A DNA stretch of 64,000 nucleotides, from NCBI GenBank assembly GCA_035370245.1, contig DAOOVO010000007.1, positions 1 through 64,000 of the forward strand, read 5' to 3'. This DNA is from Pseudobacteroides sp035370245 (GTDB lineage Bacteria > Bacillota > Clostridia > Acetivibrionales > DSM-2933). Numbering within the stretch: the stretch's first letter is position 1; each line of letters begins with the position of its first letter. Below the pieces are notes generated by a model that was given only the letters and a program-made list of their open reading frames with translations, was not told where the DNA came from and ran no database searches. Positions 1-7,666 of the stretch are shown here, piece by piece. Position numbers and translations under genes: made by a program.

Positions 1-101
1 TCCTTTGCTAATGTTTTTCTTTGGTTATTAAACATTTTACAATGGATTACCATGATTTTTCTATATATTACGGCATTTTATTTTACAACTTCCCAAAAAA
101 T

Positions 102-695
102 TTAATAATAATCATTGCTCCATGGGATAGTATCAAAAGTATAATTCCTGCATAACTTGATTATTTGTTCCTCTATAAGGTTCAATTGTTTTCCGTCTAG
201 TTTTAAATTCGTATATTTCTTTTTATTCTCGTCTTCATATATACTTAACCTTTTTTTACTGACCGTTCTAATTTGATTCACTAAAGCATAGCAATTTTTG
301 GTATTATCAGGTAAGTTTTTAATAGCACCAACTTGTACAATCAAATTTTGTGGTGATTTCCATTCGGGGTCGTCTTCTTTTTCTGTTGATAGTGGAATAA
401 CAATTGCAGAATATTTAAATTCTTTAATTACAACACAAAAATGCGGATAATTAAATTCAGACCCTGTATTCACTCCAAAATCTATCCAATAAACATTTCC
501 TCTTTGTCTCGGTATATCTTCTACATTTTTATTATTAACAGAATTTTCATAATGTATAACTCTGTTTTTTGTGGAAACTTCCTGTATCCACTTTAAATAT
601 TCTTCATTATAATTGTCTTTATTAGCATATTTTTTTCCGTTAAAATACGTCATATCTCTAAATAATTGAGATACTAATTTAAAAAAATCATTCAT
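102..695 (-). CDS. PemK/MazF-like toxin-family protein with N-terminal extension
   Basis: This 197-residue protein resembles the MazF/PemK endoribonuclease fold from about residue 62 on: an RQRGNVYWIDFG strand like the family's G-x-(I/V)-x-x-(V/A)-x-(F/L) start, then FCVVIKEF, IVIPLST and a late LVNQIRTVSKKR segment where the family has its Q-x-(R/K)-(T/S) RNA-contact motif. Family members usually have 110-120 residues; the first 60 residues here are an unrecognised polar extension. The start follows a GGGGGAC ribosome site. No antitoxin gene is visible immediately upstream on this strand, so it is either solitary or not a classical toxin. It lies on the presumed mobile side of the tRNA-Ser fragment at 936-995. 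The fold call is from motif reading only. Confidence 0.72.
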   Translation of the reverse strand: MNDFFKLVSQLFRDMTYFNGKKYANKDNYNEEYLKWIQEVSTKNRVIHYENSVNNKNVEDIPRQRGNVYWIDFGVNTGSEFNYPHFCVVIKEFKYSAIVIPLSTEKEDDPEWKSPQNLIVQVGAIKNLPDNTKNCYALVNQIRTVSKKRLSIYEDENKKKYTNLKLDGKQLNLIEEQIIKLCRNYTFDTIPWSNDYY

Positions 696-935
696 ACAGT
701 GTCCCCCACGTAAAATACTTATAATATTATACCATGATTTGCTGATTTGTGTATATTTTTATTCATATTTGTGAAATTCTTGTAGAATCATGGTTGCTAC
801 AATGAATAATTTCCCTGTAGTTTTAGACATTATATTTTGTTATAATAAAGATAAGGAAGTCGTGTGGACTATAAACAGAAAATTAAATGGAACAGTTGAT
901 ATAACAGGGTTTGAGAGGGTGGAATTTTTGCACCG

Positions 936-995
936 ACTGGAAATCGTGTGACGGCTAATACCCGTCCGAGAGTTCGAATCTCTCTCTCTCCGCCA
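936..995 (+). tRNA. 3' fragment of a tRNA-Ser(GGA) gene, probable att site
   Basis: The segment reads as the 3' part of a class II serine tRNA: anticodon loop CTGGAAA (anticodon GGA), 3' anticodon strand TCGTG, a long variable arm with ACGG/CCGT pairing, T arm GAGAG-TTCGAAT-CTCTC, acceptor strand TCTCTCC, discriminator G and encoded CCA. The 5' half is missing: the bases before the anticodon loop do not pair with TCGTG, and no D arm or GGAGAGA acceptor strand lies in the 60 bases upstream. The gene cannot make a tRNA. A break in the anticodon stem-loop is typical of tyrosine-recombinase integration, which leaves such a 3' copy at one end of an element. Confidence 0.8.
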
Positions 996-1000
996 GAATG

Positions 1001-1033
1001 AAGGGCTTTATCGATGCGATAAGGTCCTTTGCT
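1001..1033 (+). terminator. hairpin after the tRNA-Ser fragment
   Basis: A 13-bp stem (arms 1001-1013 and 1017-1029, including two G-U pairs, loop ATG) begins six bases after the CCA end and is followed by a short, weak T stretch. It looks like the original terminator of the tRNA gene, which suggests the DNA to the right is the ancestral downstream flank. Confidence 0.5.
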
Positions 1034-1070
1034 TATGTCAAAGTTATGGTAAGAATCGTTGTACACCCAA

Positions 1071-2044
1071 TTATTTTGCATTTTTTAAAATTTTTACAAT
1101 TTCATTATAATTTGATTTTTGTGCATAATCCATTGCTGTATTTCCATTTTTGTCTTTTAAATTTATATCTGCATTATTTTCAATAAGTATTTTAACATTA
1201 TCTTTCGCACCTTTCATTACAGCCCTTATAAGTGCAGTCTCTCCTTTTGTGTTCTGGTAATTGACATTAGCTCCTTTTTTAATTATGTATTTAAGTATAT
1301 TTCTACTACCGTTTTCGGCGGCAACCATAATTGCCGTATCATTATCTTTTATAATCTTTATAAGTTTTGTCGACTGTCCCAACATTGCAGCTTCTAAGGC
1401 AGGATCAAGCCCAGATTGGTAGCCGTTTTCAAGTAAACCTTCCAATATTCTTTTCTGTATGGATAAATTAGGTGTAATGTCAATTAATTTTCCTTTCAGT
1501 GCTGCTTTTAATGTTATAGGTCTTATTTTTGCACCATGATTTAAAAGCAGTGTAACGATTTTATTGATGTTTTTTCTGTAGCCGATGCAATACCCATATT
1601 ATCCAACACATATTCAAGTGCAGTATATCCATTATATTCAAAATCTACTTTTGCACCATGACTTAATAGAAATTCACAATCGTGCACATCTGTATTGCTT
1701 GCAGCCCACATTAAAAATGTATAACCATCAGATGTATAATTTACATCTGCTCCGATTTTGATAAGAAATTCAGGGACTCTCTCATTCTTACCTTCTACAT
1801 GCTTATAAGCAATCCATAAAGGATTGGTATCTGATGTTATTATTCCTTTAAGGTGGTTTATATCAGCACCATCATCAACAGCTTCCTTTATCATTTCGAG
1901 GTTTTCATATTTAATTCCCAAAAACAATTTATCATCAGCATCCGACCCGCCTAAGACTTTGCGAACATTTACACAAGAAGATAAAACTAATTCCATCATA
2001 ATTACTGCAATAAAAAGAATTGCTATTTTTCTACATTTCATCAA
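1071..2044 (-). pseudogene. ankyrin-repeat lipoprotein gene broken by a one-base frameshift
   Basis: Reading leftward from 2044 there is a lipoprotein signal (MELVLSSC lipobox at about residues 17-24) and ankyrin repeats with cores such as DGADINHLKG, IGADVNYTSDGYTFLMWAA and HGAKVDFEYNGYTALEY. Translation ends at 1541, but the ankyrin sequence resumes in another frame (LLLNHGAKI, then KGANVNYQNTKGETALIRA and NNADINLKDKNGNTAMDYA) and runs to 1071. Adding one A to the six-A run of the coding strand (1570-1575) joins the frames into one repeat protein of about 320 residues. The lower part alone has no good start. Either the gene is dead, the run slips, or the base is a sequencing error. Ankyrin lipoproteins of this kind are sometimes immunity proteins; that role is inference. 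Confidence 0.8.
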
Positions 2045-2218
2045 ACTTGCTCCTTTTTATACAGTTAATAATTATTAATGTGATTATATCATGAGTTAGA
2101 TGATACTGAAATGATAAATTTATATTTTTCAAAATCAATCAAACTTGTTTATTGACAAGCAGCATCAAATTATCTAATATACAATAAAAGCAAACGAATA
2201 CAAGAAATGAGGTGCAAT

Positions 2219-2701
2219 ATGATAATAAGATTAGCAACTATCGAAGATCTTGATGAAATTGCCGAAGTAGAAGCCCTCTGTTTCCCACAAGCAGAAGCCG
2301 CAACTAAAGAAACATTTCGAAAGAGACTTGAAGTTTTTCCTAATCATTTCTGGCTCTTAATAGATAAAGGACGCATTGTCAGTATTGTTAACGGAATGAC
2401 TACAAATCTGCCAAAATTAAAAGATGAGATGTTTGAGGACGCAACTATGCATGATGAGAACGGGGCATGGCAGATGATTTTTGGAGTTGAGACTATTCCT
2501 GAGTATCGCAGACAAGGGTGCATGGAGAGATTGTTGAAACATGTGATTGAAGAAGTTCGTTCTCAAGGCAGAAAGGGATTGGTGCTGACTTGCAAAGAAG
2601 GGCTGGTGCCTTATTATGAGAAATTAGGCTTTGTTAATGAAGGTAAGTCAGAATCAACACATGGTGGTGCTGTTTGGTTTGATATGAGGCTGTCATACTG
2701 A
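2219..2701 (+). CDS. GNAT family N-acetyltransferase
   Basis: A 160-residue GCN5-related acetyltransferase. It begins with the usual IIRLATIEDLDEIAEVE strand-helix, and the acetyl-CoA pyrophosphate loop is VETIPEYRRQGCMERLL (R/Q-x-x-G-x-G/A motif, here RRQGCM). The C-terminal YYEKLGFVNEG is typical of the family's last helix and strand. ATG 2219 is chosen because TGAGGTG sits a few bases upstream; an earlier in-frame ATG at 2207 has no ribosome site. The substrate cannot be told; similarity in layout to small arylalkylamine-type GNATs is only suggestive. It is monocistronic, between broken genes. Confidence 0.85.
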   Translation: MIIRLATIEDLDEIAEVEALCFPQAEAATKETFRKRLEVFPNHFWLLIDKGRIVSIVNGMTTNLPKLKDEMFEDATMHDENGAWQMIFGVETIPEYRRQGCMERLLKHVIEEVRSQGRKGLVLTCKEGLVPYYEKLGFVNEGKSESTHGGAVWFDMRLSY

Positions 2702-3046
2702 ATAAGGTGATTCCAAAAACTTTGCAACTGGCGTTTTAAAATATTGATTTTACTACTTTGCGCCATTAAACATTGACCAAAGATATTTTCAGAATCACCT
2801 ATAATTTCTATTTTAGCCCCAGATTCCCTGTCTCTCCACACAAAGTTGTACTTGATAGGATATGCTATAGCATCTGCTATGCATGGTTTTACAACATAAA
2901 CATATCCGTTTGGTTTATACTTTCTTGATTTCCAATGCAACCACATTTTTGTCAGGTGCTGCAGCAGATATTGTATTTCCCGGAATAACCGATAATACAA
3001 GTGCTAAAATCACCAACAATTTTGTAAAATCACTTAAATTTTTCAT
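2702..3046 (-). pseudogene. decayed secreted-protein gene
   Basis: ATG at 3046 has a good GGAAGG ribosome site and opens a clear signal peptide (KLLVILALVLSVIP, cleavage near ISAAA), but the frame stops at 2915 after 43 residues. Protein-like sequence continues in another frame (NGYVYVVKPCIADAIAYPI, then FVWRDRESGAKIEIIG) towards the end of the GNAT gene, so this appears to be a truncated, frameshifted gene for an exported protein. The family is not recognised. The signal-peptide part is well supported; that both pieces belonged to one gene is inference. Confidence 0.5.
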
Positions 3047-3267
3047 ATAAATTACCTTCCTGTGTAATATATAGTTAGATAATATTATATGTAAATACCA
3101 AAAACAAGCTAAATTTTATAGAAATTTCTATTTTATCACTCCAAAGAAATACTAAAAGTTCGTGAATGCTCTTATGTACATAAAATCTCAAGTGATGAAT
3201 GAAAAAGGGCATAAGTATTTATTGTTGCCATGATACAGATATTTAAGAATAAACTCTGGATAAATTA

Positions 3268-3966
3268 CTATTCTTCGTAGTGTACTAAATCATATGGATA
3301 GTATGGTATATCCTTTAATTCTGTATCGTCAAGTTTAAGTATTTTGGCTATAGCACCTGTTTCGAATGCCCAGTAGCCGTAATAAGTGTCATTTTTTGAC
3401 TTATGGCTGTTATACCAGGCCATTTCATTATGGGCTTTATACCACTTATTTTTCAAGTAGTCCTTTAATAGCTTTACTGCATTTTGCTTATCTGCATTTA
3501 TCACATCATCTAACAACTCATAAGGATCTTTCATGAAGTAATCACCTGTAATCTCCCAACTGCTATCGAGATAATGTATCATATAATTTATTAGCTTATC
3601 ATCTTTTTTACTTTGATAAACCATATTTTTCAAACTTGTTACCAATGACTTGTTCCTATAATTAAAAAGCACTCCTAATGAAATAAACCATAGCAATTTT
3701 ACATAACTATCTTGCTCATTGATAAACTTTTCTGCTTTACTTACATTAAGTTTATAATAATTATCGCATTCCTTTAAACTATATCCTCCTGAGAACATGG
3801 ACTGGATCAATAAGAACCTAATGTCTTCAATTGTTTCTTTAACTGATTCTATTCGTTCAACCGGAACATAATTATTTTCAAGCTTTTCTTCAAACTTTTT
3901 AATCCTATCCAAATCACGATTGATAACTTTATTCCAATATTCATCGTTTTTTATCTTATCTCTCAT
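3268..3966 (-). CDS. PoNi-type immunity protein (DUF1910/DUF1911 family)
   Basis: A 232-residue soluble, mostly helical protein. The C-terminal part carries the WYNSHKSKNDTYYGYWAFETG segment followed by AIAKILKLDD, characteristic of DUF1911, now known as PoNi: immunity proteins against PoNe-type DNase effectors of polymorphic toxin systems. The N-terminal half (RDKIKNDEYWNKVI onwards) fits the DUF1910 partner domain. ATG 3966 follows AGGAGATT; an earlier in-frame ATG at 4068 has no ribosome site. No PoNe toxin is next to it, so it looks like an orphan immunity gene. The family call is from recalled motifs. Confidence 0.75.
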   Translation of the reverse strand: MRDKIKNDEYWNKVINRDLDRIKKFEEKLENNYVPVERIESVKETIEDIRFLLIQSMFSGGYSLKECDNYYKLNVSKAEKFINEQDSYVKLLWFISLGVLFNYRNKSLVTSLKNMVYQSKKDDKLINYMIHYLDSSWEITGDYFMKDPYELLDDVINADKQNAVKLLKDYLKNKWYKAHNEMAWYNSHKSKNDTYYGYWAFETGAIAKILKLDDTELKDIPYYPYDLVHYEE

Positions 3967-4245
3967 CGTTAATCTCCTATTTGTTATTTTCACTGTAGCA
4001 CGTACAAAGAATTGAATAATATTACTATTAGAATTTATATTAATTGGCGTACCGTAACATATTGTCATCTGCGGAATTGATAGGTATTTTCTTTTTATGT
4101 TACCATATGAAATTTAGTTCTTCAAGCATAACCTAAAGTGATATTACTTATGAAATCAATGGGATCTATGATTTTATTTATGGATCTTGTATTGTATATA
4201 AATTGATATTATGCTAATATTAATACGAACTGAATATGTTAATAC

Positions 4246-4332
4246 ATAGGGGTGCTGGTTCTGCCGGCTGAGAGTAAGGGGTTTCCCTTCAACCCATAAC
4301 CTGATCTGGGTAATGCCAGCGTAGGGAATGAG
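4246..4332 (+). promoter_or_regulatory. TPP riboswitch (THI element)
   Basis: The conserved thi-box parts appear in order: GGGGTGC, CTGAGAGTAAGG, an ACCC-containing P3 region, CCTGATCTGGGTAATGCCAGC and GTAGGGA. This is the thiamine pyrophosphate aptamer. It is followed within 15 bases by an intrinsic terminator, so it should stop transcription of the downstream transport operon when TPP is plentiful. Confidence 0.96.
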
Positions 4333-4345
4333 TAGAATATGTAAT

Positions 4346-4371
4346 GCCGCCTATGTTTGGGTGGCTTTTTT
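4346..4371 (+). terminator. riboswitch-controlled intrinsic terminator
   Basis: GCCGCC and GGTGGC arms (4346-4351 and 4360-4365) enclose an eight-base loop and are followed by six Ts. Its place between the TPP aptamer and the first gene makes it the expression platform. Confidence 0.85.
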
Positions 4372-4403
4372 GATGTTTAAGAATTTTTGGGGGATGATAA
4401 ACT

Positions 4404-4691
4404 ATGCCAACTGTTAATGTATCGTTGCAAGTGATTCCGAATGTACCTGAAAGTCAGATTTATCCTGTTGTGGATAAAGTCATTGATATGATAGCTGCAA
4501 GCGGTGTCAAATATGAAGTCGGACCGATGGAAACTACCATGGAGGGTGAACTTGACTTGCTTATGGAGATTGTCAAGAAGGCACAATTAATATGTGTGTC
4601 CGAAGGTGCAAGTAGAGTTTGTTCCGTAGTCAAAATTGATTACAAGAAGGAAGGTGTGACTATGGATGAAAAGATTTCGAAATACAGATAA
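4404..4691 (+). CDS. MTH1187-family thiamine-binding protein (DUF77)
   Basis: A 95-residue protein of the MTH1187/YkoF-like family (MPTVNVSLQVIPNVPES start, VGPMETTMEGELDLLMEIVKKA middle), small ferredoxin-like proteins that bind thiamine or related pyrimidines. It is the first gene behind the TPP riboswitch and overlaps the permease gene by 26 bases, so it is translated in the same operon. The likely role is cytosolic binding of thiamine or hydroxymethylpyrimidine (HMP) brought in by the transporter. Start from ATG after GGGGGATG. Confidence 0.85.
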   Translation: MPTVNVSLQVIPNVPESQIYPVVDKVIDMIAASGVKYEVGPMETTMEGELDLLMEIVKKAQLICVSEGASRVCSVVKIDYKKEGVTMDEKISKYR

Positions 4692-5427
4692 TCCGGTTTA
4701 TCCGGTAATAGCATTTATTGCTTTTATTGTCATATGGGAAATTGTAACAAAGGCAAAGGACATAAAAGAATACATACTTCCGTCTCCTTCAGCCATTTTA
4801 AATGAGTTTATTAAATCCGGCGACCTTTTGCTTTTTCACTCATGGACAACAATATCGGAAACGATTTTAGGTTTCATATTGGGTATAATACTGGCGGTTT
4901 TGCTTTCTGTGATAATGAGCAGCATTAAAATCATCCGCAGTATATTCTATCCCTTTATGATTCTTTCACAAACAGTGCCTATAATTGCAATTGCTCCATT
5001 GGTTACCATATGGTTTGGAATAGGGATTACATCAAAATTAGTAATTTGTGTTCTGGTGGTTTTCTTTCCGGTAGCATTGAATTTGACGGAAGGGCTAAAC
5101 TCATATGACAAGGACCTGGAGGAATTGCTTAAATGTATGAATGCCAGCAAGCTGCAGATATTCATGAAATTAAAGTTCCCTACAGCATTGGTGTACTTTT
5201 TTTCAGGTCTCAAAATTGCAGCTGCATACGCGGTTATGGGGGCTGTGATGTCCGAATGGACTGGAGCTGAAAGCGGACTTGGTATTTTTCTTACGCGTTC
5301 AATGAAGTCTTTTAAAACCGCTGCAATGTTTGCGGATATTGTACTTATTTCAGCTTTCAGCATTTTATTATTTGTAATTATTAGCATAATAGAGAAAAAA
5401 ACTATCAAATGGAATTTGAAAGGATGA
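4666..5427 (+). CDS. thiX: ABC transporter permease for thiamine precursor (ThiX-like)
   Basis: A 253-residue inner-membrane permease of the binding-protein-dependent type (SsuC/TauC-like), with about six hydrophobic segments. The cytoplasmic loop from about residue 140, LNLTEGLNSYDKDLEELLKCMNASKLQIF, leads into KLKFPTALVYFFSGLKIA, which is the EAA-type loop that contacts the ATPase. Flanked by a substrate-binding lipoprotein and an ATPase with overlapping ends in a TPP-riboswitch operon, it should carry formyl-aminopyrimidine/HMP-type thiamine precursors. The start overlaps the preceding gene. Confidence 0.88.
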   Translation: MKRFRNTDNPVYPVIAFIAFIVIWEIVTKAKDIKEYILPSPSAILNEFIKSGDLLLFHSWTTISETILGFILGIILAVLLSVIMSSIKIIRSIFYPFMILSQTVPIIAIAPLVTIWFGIGITSKLVICVLVVFFPVALNLTEGLNSYDKDLEELLKCMNASKLQIFMKLKFPTALVYFFSGLKIAAAYAVMGAVMSEWTGAESGLGIFLTRSMKSFKTAAMFADIVLISAFSILLFVIISIIEKKTIKWNLKG

Positions 5428-5432
5428 ATAAA

Positions 5433-6467
5433 ATGAAAAAAAGGATAATTGCATTACTTTGCTTGTTAATTTTTTTGACTATAACTGCTTTAGGATGTAG
5501 TTCAGAAAAAAGTATTGATGACCCAAGTGAAACAGTTCCGGGGAGTGAAGGCAGCTCTAAATTAGAGAAGGTTACCTTTGTCCTTGACTGGACCCCGAAT
5601 ACGAACCATACAGGTGTTTACGCAGCCAAAGTAAAAGGATTTTTTGAAGAAGAAGGCCTGGATGTATCCATAATTCAGCCTGGTGAGTCTTCTGCCGATC
5701 AGCTTGTAGCCTCTAATACTGCACAGTTTGGAGTGAGCTATCAGGAAGGTGTTACATTTGCCAGAGCTTCGGGCATACCTCTGGTATCCCTAGCTGCTGT
5801 AATACAGCATAACACATCTGGATTCGGTGCCTTAAAAAGCAAAGGAATAGTATCACCAAAGGATTTTGAAGGTAAAAAATATGGCGGCTGGGGTTCTGAG
5901 GTTGAAGCGGCAATGGTAAAACAAGTTGTCAAAGATGCAGGCGGAGATCCCGAAAAGGTTAAAATACTTACAACAGGAACATCGGATTTTCTCCAGGCCA
6001 GTGAATCGGGTCAAATCGATTTTGCATGGATATTTGAGGGATGGGACTATACCAATGCATTAAATAAAGGAGCGGAGGTGGACTTTATTCCACTTAGGGA
6101 TCTTTCGGATGTTTTTGACTACTATACTCCTGTAATTGTTACAAATGAAGACAACATCAAAAGCAATCGCGAGCTTGTTGAAAAATTCATGAGAGCTGTT
6201 CAAAAAGGCTATAAGTTTTCTATTTCAAATCCTGATGAAGCAGCGGAATGCTTGCTTGAGCTAGCACCTGAGCTTGATAGAGAGCTGGTGACAAAGAGCC
6301 AGAAATTTTTAGCTTCAAAATATCAGGACGATGCACCATACTGGGGCATGCAAAAGAAAGAAGTTTGGGATAGATATATGAAGTGGCTTTATGAAAACAA
6401 ATTTATCGATTCGGAAATTGATGTTGAAAAAGCATTTACAAATGAATTTTTGCAGGGTGGAAAATGA
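5433..6467 (+). CDS. thiY: thiamine-precursor-binding lipoprotein (NMT1/THI5-like, ThiY)
   Basis: A periplasmic-type binding protein anchored as a lipoprotein: KKRIIALLCLLIFLTITALGC gives a hydrophobic signal and a Cys at about residue 22. The mature part starts KVTFVLDWTPNTNHTGVYAAK, the typical opening of NMT1/ThiY proteins that bind HMP-type pyrimidines, and continues with GESSADQLVAS and FGVSYQEG. ATG 5433 is preferred: AGG lies nine bases upstream, whereas the in-frame ATGs at 5409 and 5424 lack a usable ribosome site. Coupled to the permease upstream and overlaps the ATPase gene by four bases (ATGA). Confidence 0.9.
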   Translation: MKKRIIALLCLLIFLTITALGCSSEKSIDDPSETVPGSEGSSKLEKVTFVLDWTPNTNHTGVYAAKVKGFFEEEGLDVSIIQPGESSADQLVASNTAQFGVSYQEGVTFARASGIPLVSLAAVIQHNTSGFGALKSKGIVSPKDFEGKKYGGWGSEVEAAMVKQVVKDAGGDPEKVKILTTGTSDFLQASESGQIDFAWIFEGWDYTNALNKGAEVDFIPLRDLSDVFDYYTPVIVTNEDNIKSNRELVEKFMRAVQKGYKFSISNPDEAAECLLELAPELDRELVTKSQKFLASKYQDDAPYWGMQKKEVWDRYMKWLYENKFIDSEIDVEKAFTNEFLQGGK

Positions 6468-7216
6468 ACACTAAAATTGAAATCAAAAACTTAAAGAAAA
6501 CATATACTCGAAATAAAGAAAAGCTTGAGGTCCTAAGGGAAATAAACCTGGTTATATGTGAAAATCAGTTTGTTTCCCTGATAGGGCCAAGCGGTTGTGG
6601 TAAAAGTACTATACTTAGAATACTGGCGGGCTTGGAAGATGATTATTCCGGTGAAATACTTTTAAATGGGCAAAACTTAAGCAATTCTTCAAACCGGTTT
6701 TGTTATATGCCGCAAAAGGACCTGCTTATGCCATGGCGAACGGTATACGAAAACATTATACTGCCCCTTGAAATAAAGGGAAAGCTTGATAGTGCCGAAA
6801 TCCTTGGAGTTACAAACTTGATAAAGGAATTCGGCCTTGAAGGCTTTGAAAACTTTTATCCTTCGGAAATATCCGGAGGAATGAGACAGAGAGCCGGTTT
6901 GCTTCGAACCTTTTTGATGAACAATGATACAATGCTTCTTGATGAGCCCTTCGGGGCTTTAGACGAAATTACTCGTATGAATATGCAGGAATGGCTGCTC
7001 AATGTATTAAGCGAGCATAAAAAAAGTGTCCTTTTTATAACACATGACATTGAAGAGGCTATTTTTCTGTCTGATAGAGTGTATGTTCTATCTGATAGAC
7101 CTGCTACCGTTATAAAAACATTAGATATAGAATTTCCAAGGCCCAGAACAAGGGAAATGCTATCGTCCAACGAATTTCTCAAATACAAGGATATCATATT
7201 GAAGTCTCTATTCTAA
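6464..7216 (+). CDS. thiZ: ABC transporter ATPase for thiamine precursor (ThiZ-like)
   Basis: A 250-residue nucleotide-binding subunit with Walker A GPSGCGKST (41-49), a Q-loop PQKDLLMPW (83-91), signature ISGGMRQ (136-142), Walker B MLLDEP (157-162) and H-loop FITHDIEEA. The MPWRTVYEN segment after the Q-loop is typical of nitrate/sulfonate/taurine/thiamine-type importers. Last gene of the riboswitch operon, sharing ATGA with the binding-protein gene. The set is complete: binding protein, permease, ATPase and a thiamine-binding accessory protein. Confidence 0.92.
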   Translation: MNTKIEIKNLKKTYTRNKEKLEVLREINLVICENQFVSLIGPSGCGKSTILRILAGLEDDYSGEILLNGQNLSNSSNRFCYMPQKDLLMPWRTVYENIILPLEIKGKLDSAEILGVTNLIKEFGLEGFENFYPSEISGGMRQRAGLLRTFLMNNDTMLLDEPFGALDEITRMNMQEWLLNVLSEHKKSVLFITHDIEEAIFLSDRVYVLSDRPATVIKTLDIEFPRPRTREMLSSNEFLKYKDIILKSLF

Positions 7217-7318
7217 AGATAAGCAGAAACATTATTTTGGCATTTCAACGCAATATAATCATAAAGTGATTTATAATTGTAATTTTGTTGAATTATTTCC
7301 CTATTGTGTAAATTTAAG

Positions 7319-7509
7319 TATAATTAATATTGTTATTAAGGTGATTTGCGTATGTCATGGATAATAAAAGAGTTAATGTCTGATGATAACAAGTGTTATG
7401 GAAGCATAAAAAATGTAATAGATGGTCTCTAATTTTATACTATATCTATGATGATGAATTCTTCTATCTGCTGATTATATTGGGCCTTTCGTTAATCAAG
7501 CGAGAATAA
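7319..7509 (+). pseudogene. possible broken small membrane-protein gene in the 7217-7666 gap
   Basis: In the 450-base gap a TATAAT (7319-7324) precedes AAGGTGA and ATG 7352, which opens a 26-codon frame (MSWIIKELMSDDNKCYGSIK onwards) ending at 7432. A second frame overlaps and runs to 7509, encoding LILYYIYDDEFFYLLIILGL, a convincing membrane segment followed by SLIKRE. One frame correction would give a membrane protein of about 52 residues. It could be one broken gene, two tiny genes or chance. Nothing else was recognised in the gap. Confidence 0.3.
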
Positions 7510-7666
7510 TTGGTAAGTAAAATATTCTAACAAATATTGCAAACTTTTTGTCTGTAAAACATTTCTCCTAATAAATATAATTAATAATGTAATCAGGCTA
7601 TAGTACTTCTTCCTTCTACAACGATGAATTATGAAGAATAGTAGGAGTACAAATTTCCTGTACAAC

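Noticed and set aside
869..1081. A 70-codon minus-strand frame across the tRNA fragment
   Set aside because: It is the antisense of the tRNA-Ser remnant and hairpin; no ribosome site and no protein-like pattern.
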